Of a stretch of DNA of 64,000 nucleotides, positions 62,189 through 64,000 are shown in pieces (within the stretch, counting starts at the first letter, position 1; each line of letters starts with the position of its first letter). Position numbers and translations under genes: made by a program. The notes under the pieces were generated by a model. That model saw nothing but the letters and a program-made list of their open reading frames with translations. It was not told where the DNA came from and did not search any database. The DNA comes from Burkholderia singularis (GTDB lineage: Bacteria; Pseudomonadota; Gammaproteobacteria; Burkholderiales; Burkholderiaceae): NCBI RefSeq assembly GCF_900176645.1, contig NZ_FXAN01000046.1, forward strand, positions 1-64,000. The letters run 5' to 3'.

Positions 62189-62479
62189 TCATGCGTCGAG
62201 CATCGATTCCGCCGCGTCGAACGCATGGCGGATCGCCACCAGCGGATCGGCGTGCGTGCAACGTCTGACCGGCGTCAATTCGTGCTCGCGCGTCATCAGA
62301 TCGAGCCGTGCGTCATACATCACACGGCCGTCCGGCTGGCGCAACGCCTCGAGCGCGAGTTGGCAGCCGGCGAGCCGATCGTCGAAACGCCCGAGCCGCA
62401 CAAGCTGCGCACCCGCCTCCGATTCGATCCGTGCCGATCCGGCAAAACCCAAATAGGCAATCTGCATGCCCAAGCCCAT
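62189..62479 (-). CDS. RaiA/HPF-like ribosome-associated protein, short
   Basis: 96 aa from the ATG at 62479 behind a strong AAGGAGG. The order is beta-start MQIAYLGFAGSARIESEAGA, helix LVRLGRFDDRLAGCQLALEA, strand VMYDARLDLMTRE and helix DPLVAIRHAFDAAESMLD, as in the S30AE/RaiA fold; sequence identity looks low. Small RaiA-like proteins in such clusters are thought to park ribosomes in dormancy. Confidence 0.6.
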   Translation of the reverse strand: MGLGMQIAYLGFAGSARIESEAGAQLVRLGRFDDRLAGCQLALEALRQPDGRVMYDARLDLMTREHELTPVRRCTHADPLVAIRHAFDAAESMLDA

Positions 62480-63657
62480 CACGTCCTCCTTCCAATACGC
62501 ATCGCATCGGCTTGCTACGAGCGCCACTCATGTCGGCTCGGCGCATAGGTGTCGAACGCGGCTTCTTACGTCTCATGATCCCGGCAAGCGCGCACCACGC
62601 ATCTGATGCGCGTCAACCAGTGCAACGATCGCACGCCAAAGACCACGCATGCGTGGCGCGCACGCCAGCCCGGCGTTGTCCCGGCGCCATGATCGAGCGT
62701 CGAGCTTCCGCGCGGCAGCCACGGCCGCCCGTGCGATGATCGACGGCGGCGCTCCGTCGGGCCATGCATGCGTGGGCCCCGTATGCGGCGCCGCCTCGTC
62801 CAATGCGATTGCGACGGTCGCAACGATCATGCCGCTCATTCGCTTCATCGCCGCCGCCAGGTTCGCGCTCCCTGCTCGCGCTTCACGGCCGAACGCCCAA
62901 GCAATCTTCCTCGTCGGGCCTGCTTAATCGAGTCGAAAACGCGATGCCGGTCGCCGCTCGGGGTCGTCGGCATCGAAACTGCGTACATGTATGCCAGCGC
63001 GCGCTCAACGCCGAGACGCCACGGGTTGCGCGCTCGCCGCCCGGCTTCGTGTTCGCACTGTGGCTAAGCGCCGTTCCGTTGCCATCGTTCGCAATGGCAA
63101 GTCGACCCGAATTCGGCGCAACGAAGACTGCCATGACGAATCCGTCGATCGCATGTGCGCCGATCCGTTCAACCGGCTCTCCGTAGCAACGGCACATGTC
63201 GCCATCGGGCGGCGCGCGTCATCGGGCGGCGTACCGCCAGACCGGGCGCTGCTTACCGCATGGCCATGCATGATCGACCGCCTCAAGCGGCGAACGGGCG
63301 ATTCGTCGGCTTTCCGGTCAATATCGATATGGCCGGGGGGCGAAACGGTACGCCGAGTTCAACTCGTCATTCAAATGTGGCTATGGCCGCATGCGTTGCA
63401 TTTCCGTTTCGCCTCTTCCGCACTCATCTGTCGTGCGTTTTTGCTTCACACTCTCGCGGTGCCGCGCGCCACCGCATGCTGACGAGCGAGCCACCGCCGG
63501 GCAACGGGCGGCCGCGGCCCGTTTCTCATGGGCGCCAGCAACATAACGACTTGCATGGAAAAAGAAATACCCGTGGGTTCCATGTAGTAACCACGCGCGA
63601 CGCGTGACATCCTGCCCGCGCGTCGCGCAACAGCCCGGCACCGCAAGCAAGCGCCGC
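62480..63657. other. Long gene-poor region
   Basis: About 1.2 kb between the RaiA-like and BON genes. Open frames are short, overlapping and without a ribosome site or domain. It may hold decayed genes. A weak FNR-like box is at 62603. Confidence 0.5.
62603..62616 (-). promoter_or_regulatory. Weak FNR-like box upstream of the RaiA-like gene
   Basis: CTGATGCGCGTCAA, one change in each half-site. With a start near 62568 it would sit at class II spacing, and GATCAT (62575-62580, minus strand) would be the -10. Confidence 0.45.
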
Positions 63658-64000
63658 TCATCCGACGACGAGATTGTCGATCACCGCGCGCACGCCTCGC
63701 ACGGACCACGCCGCGCCGCGCGCGACTTCACGTTCCGCATAGGAATCGACCTTGCCCGACAGCGTAACCATTCCATCGCGCACGTCGACGCCGATATGCG
63801 TCGCCTCGCGCGCGGCGTGCCGCAACATCGCGCGCTTGACGTTTTCGCCGATCGCCTCGGCGTCCACGCTGCCGAGCACGTCGATATGATCCGTGACACC
63901 CGTCACGCCTCGCATCTGCGAAATCGCTCGCACCGCGACATGACGCTGATATGCCCAATCGACCTTGCCGGACAACGTGACCCAACCCCGCTCCACCTGC
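63658..64000 (-). CDS. BON-domain protein, C-terminal part (cut by window edge)
   Basis: The frame is open to base 64000. Visible are one complete BON domain (AEAIGENVKRAMLRHAAREA, then GVDVRDGMVTLSGKVDSYAER) and the tail of a preceding one (GWVTLSGKVDWAYQRHVAV). Family members have two or three such domains and are osmotic/envelope stress proteins. C-terminal end is IDNLVVG. Confidence 0.85.
   Translation of the reverse strand, partial: QVERGWVTLSGKVDWAYQRHVAVRAISQMRGVTGVTDHIDVLGSVDAEAIGENVKRAMLRHAAREATHIGVDVRDGMVTLSGKVDSYAEREVARGAAWSVRGVRAVIDNLVVG

Noticed and set aside
62573-63197. Two leftward frames in the 62.5-63.2 kb gap
   Set aside because: Short, without ribosome sites and with unordered composition; possibly decayed genes but unsupported.

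Overview
The window looks like a Burkholderia replicon, most likely the second chromosome of a member of the pseudomallei group. This rests on the very high G+C, the strong third-position G/C bias, the short GATTCC-type repeats, and the mix of a lipid-type biosynthetic cluster, a soluble formate dehydrogenase, a PHA operon and FNR-type anaerobic promoters. The assignment is inference; no ribosomal RNA or tRNA gene is present to confirm it.

Region 1 (1-25762) is a large, nearly gapless biosynthetic and export locus. A fatty-acid desaturase and a ferritin-like protein (cut by the window edge) read leftward. About 19 genes read rightward: a fatty-acyl-AMP ligase, a LolCD/MacB-like ABC exporter with a LolA-like periplasmic protein and an outer-membrane barrel, a degenerate acyl-CoA dehydrogenase, an acyl carrier protein, three KAS III-like proteins, a diiron ferritin-like enzyme, a group IV PLP decarboxylase, a second AMP ligase, an acyl-CoA dehydrogenase, a citrate-synthase-like protein, a methyltransferase, a TauD/SyrP-like oxygenase, an ABC-2 exporter, a membrane protein and a FAD oxidase. 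I recognise every family but not the pathway. The set suggests a fatty acid activated onto a carrier protein, elaborated with nitrogen- and oxygen-inserting steps, and exported. This is the best candidate for an undescribed system.

Region 2 (25915-37337) holds a VOC protein, a small secreted protein, a stand-alone molybdopterin oxidoreductase with a divergent TetR regulator and a strong palindromic operator, and an NAD-dependent formate dehydrogenase operon (fdsGBAD, no fdsC) with a divergent ModE/LysR-like regulator.

Region 3 (37338-49847) is visibly richer in A+T and flanked by gene-poor DNA. It holds a HisC-like aminotransferase and a leftward operon for an ABC-exported polysaccharide: Wzm, Wzt with a C-terminal domain, a 925-residue methyltransferase fused to a long coiled coil, two glycosyltransferases and a PhyH-type dioxygenase. 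The coiled-coil methyltransferase resembles the logic of the WbdD chain terminator/ruler and contains an exact-period 369-bp tandem duplication.

Region 4 (49848-64000) is an oxygen-limitation and dormancy island: phasin-phaB-phaC, three universal stress proteins, acetate kinase, a phosphotransacylase, an OsmC protein, a zinc alcohol dehydrogenase, a short RaiA-like ribosome-associated protein, a NarL-type response regulator and a BON-domain protein cut by the window end. TTGAC/T-N4-ATCAA (FNR/Anr-type) boxes sit before several of them, two at exact class II spacing. A 43-residue remnant of an F-type ATPase epsilon subunit between the regulator and the phosphotransacylase suggests that a second ATPase operon was deleted here.
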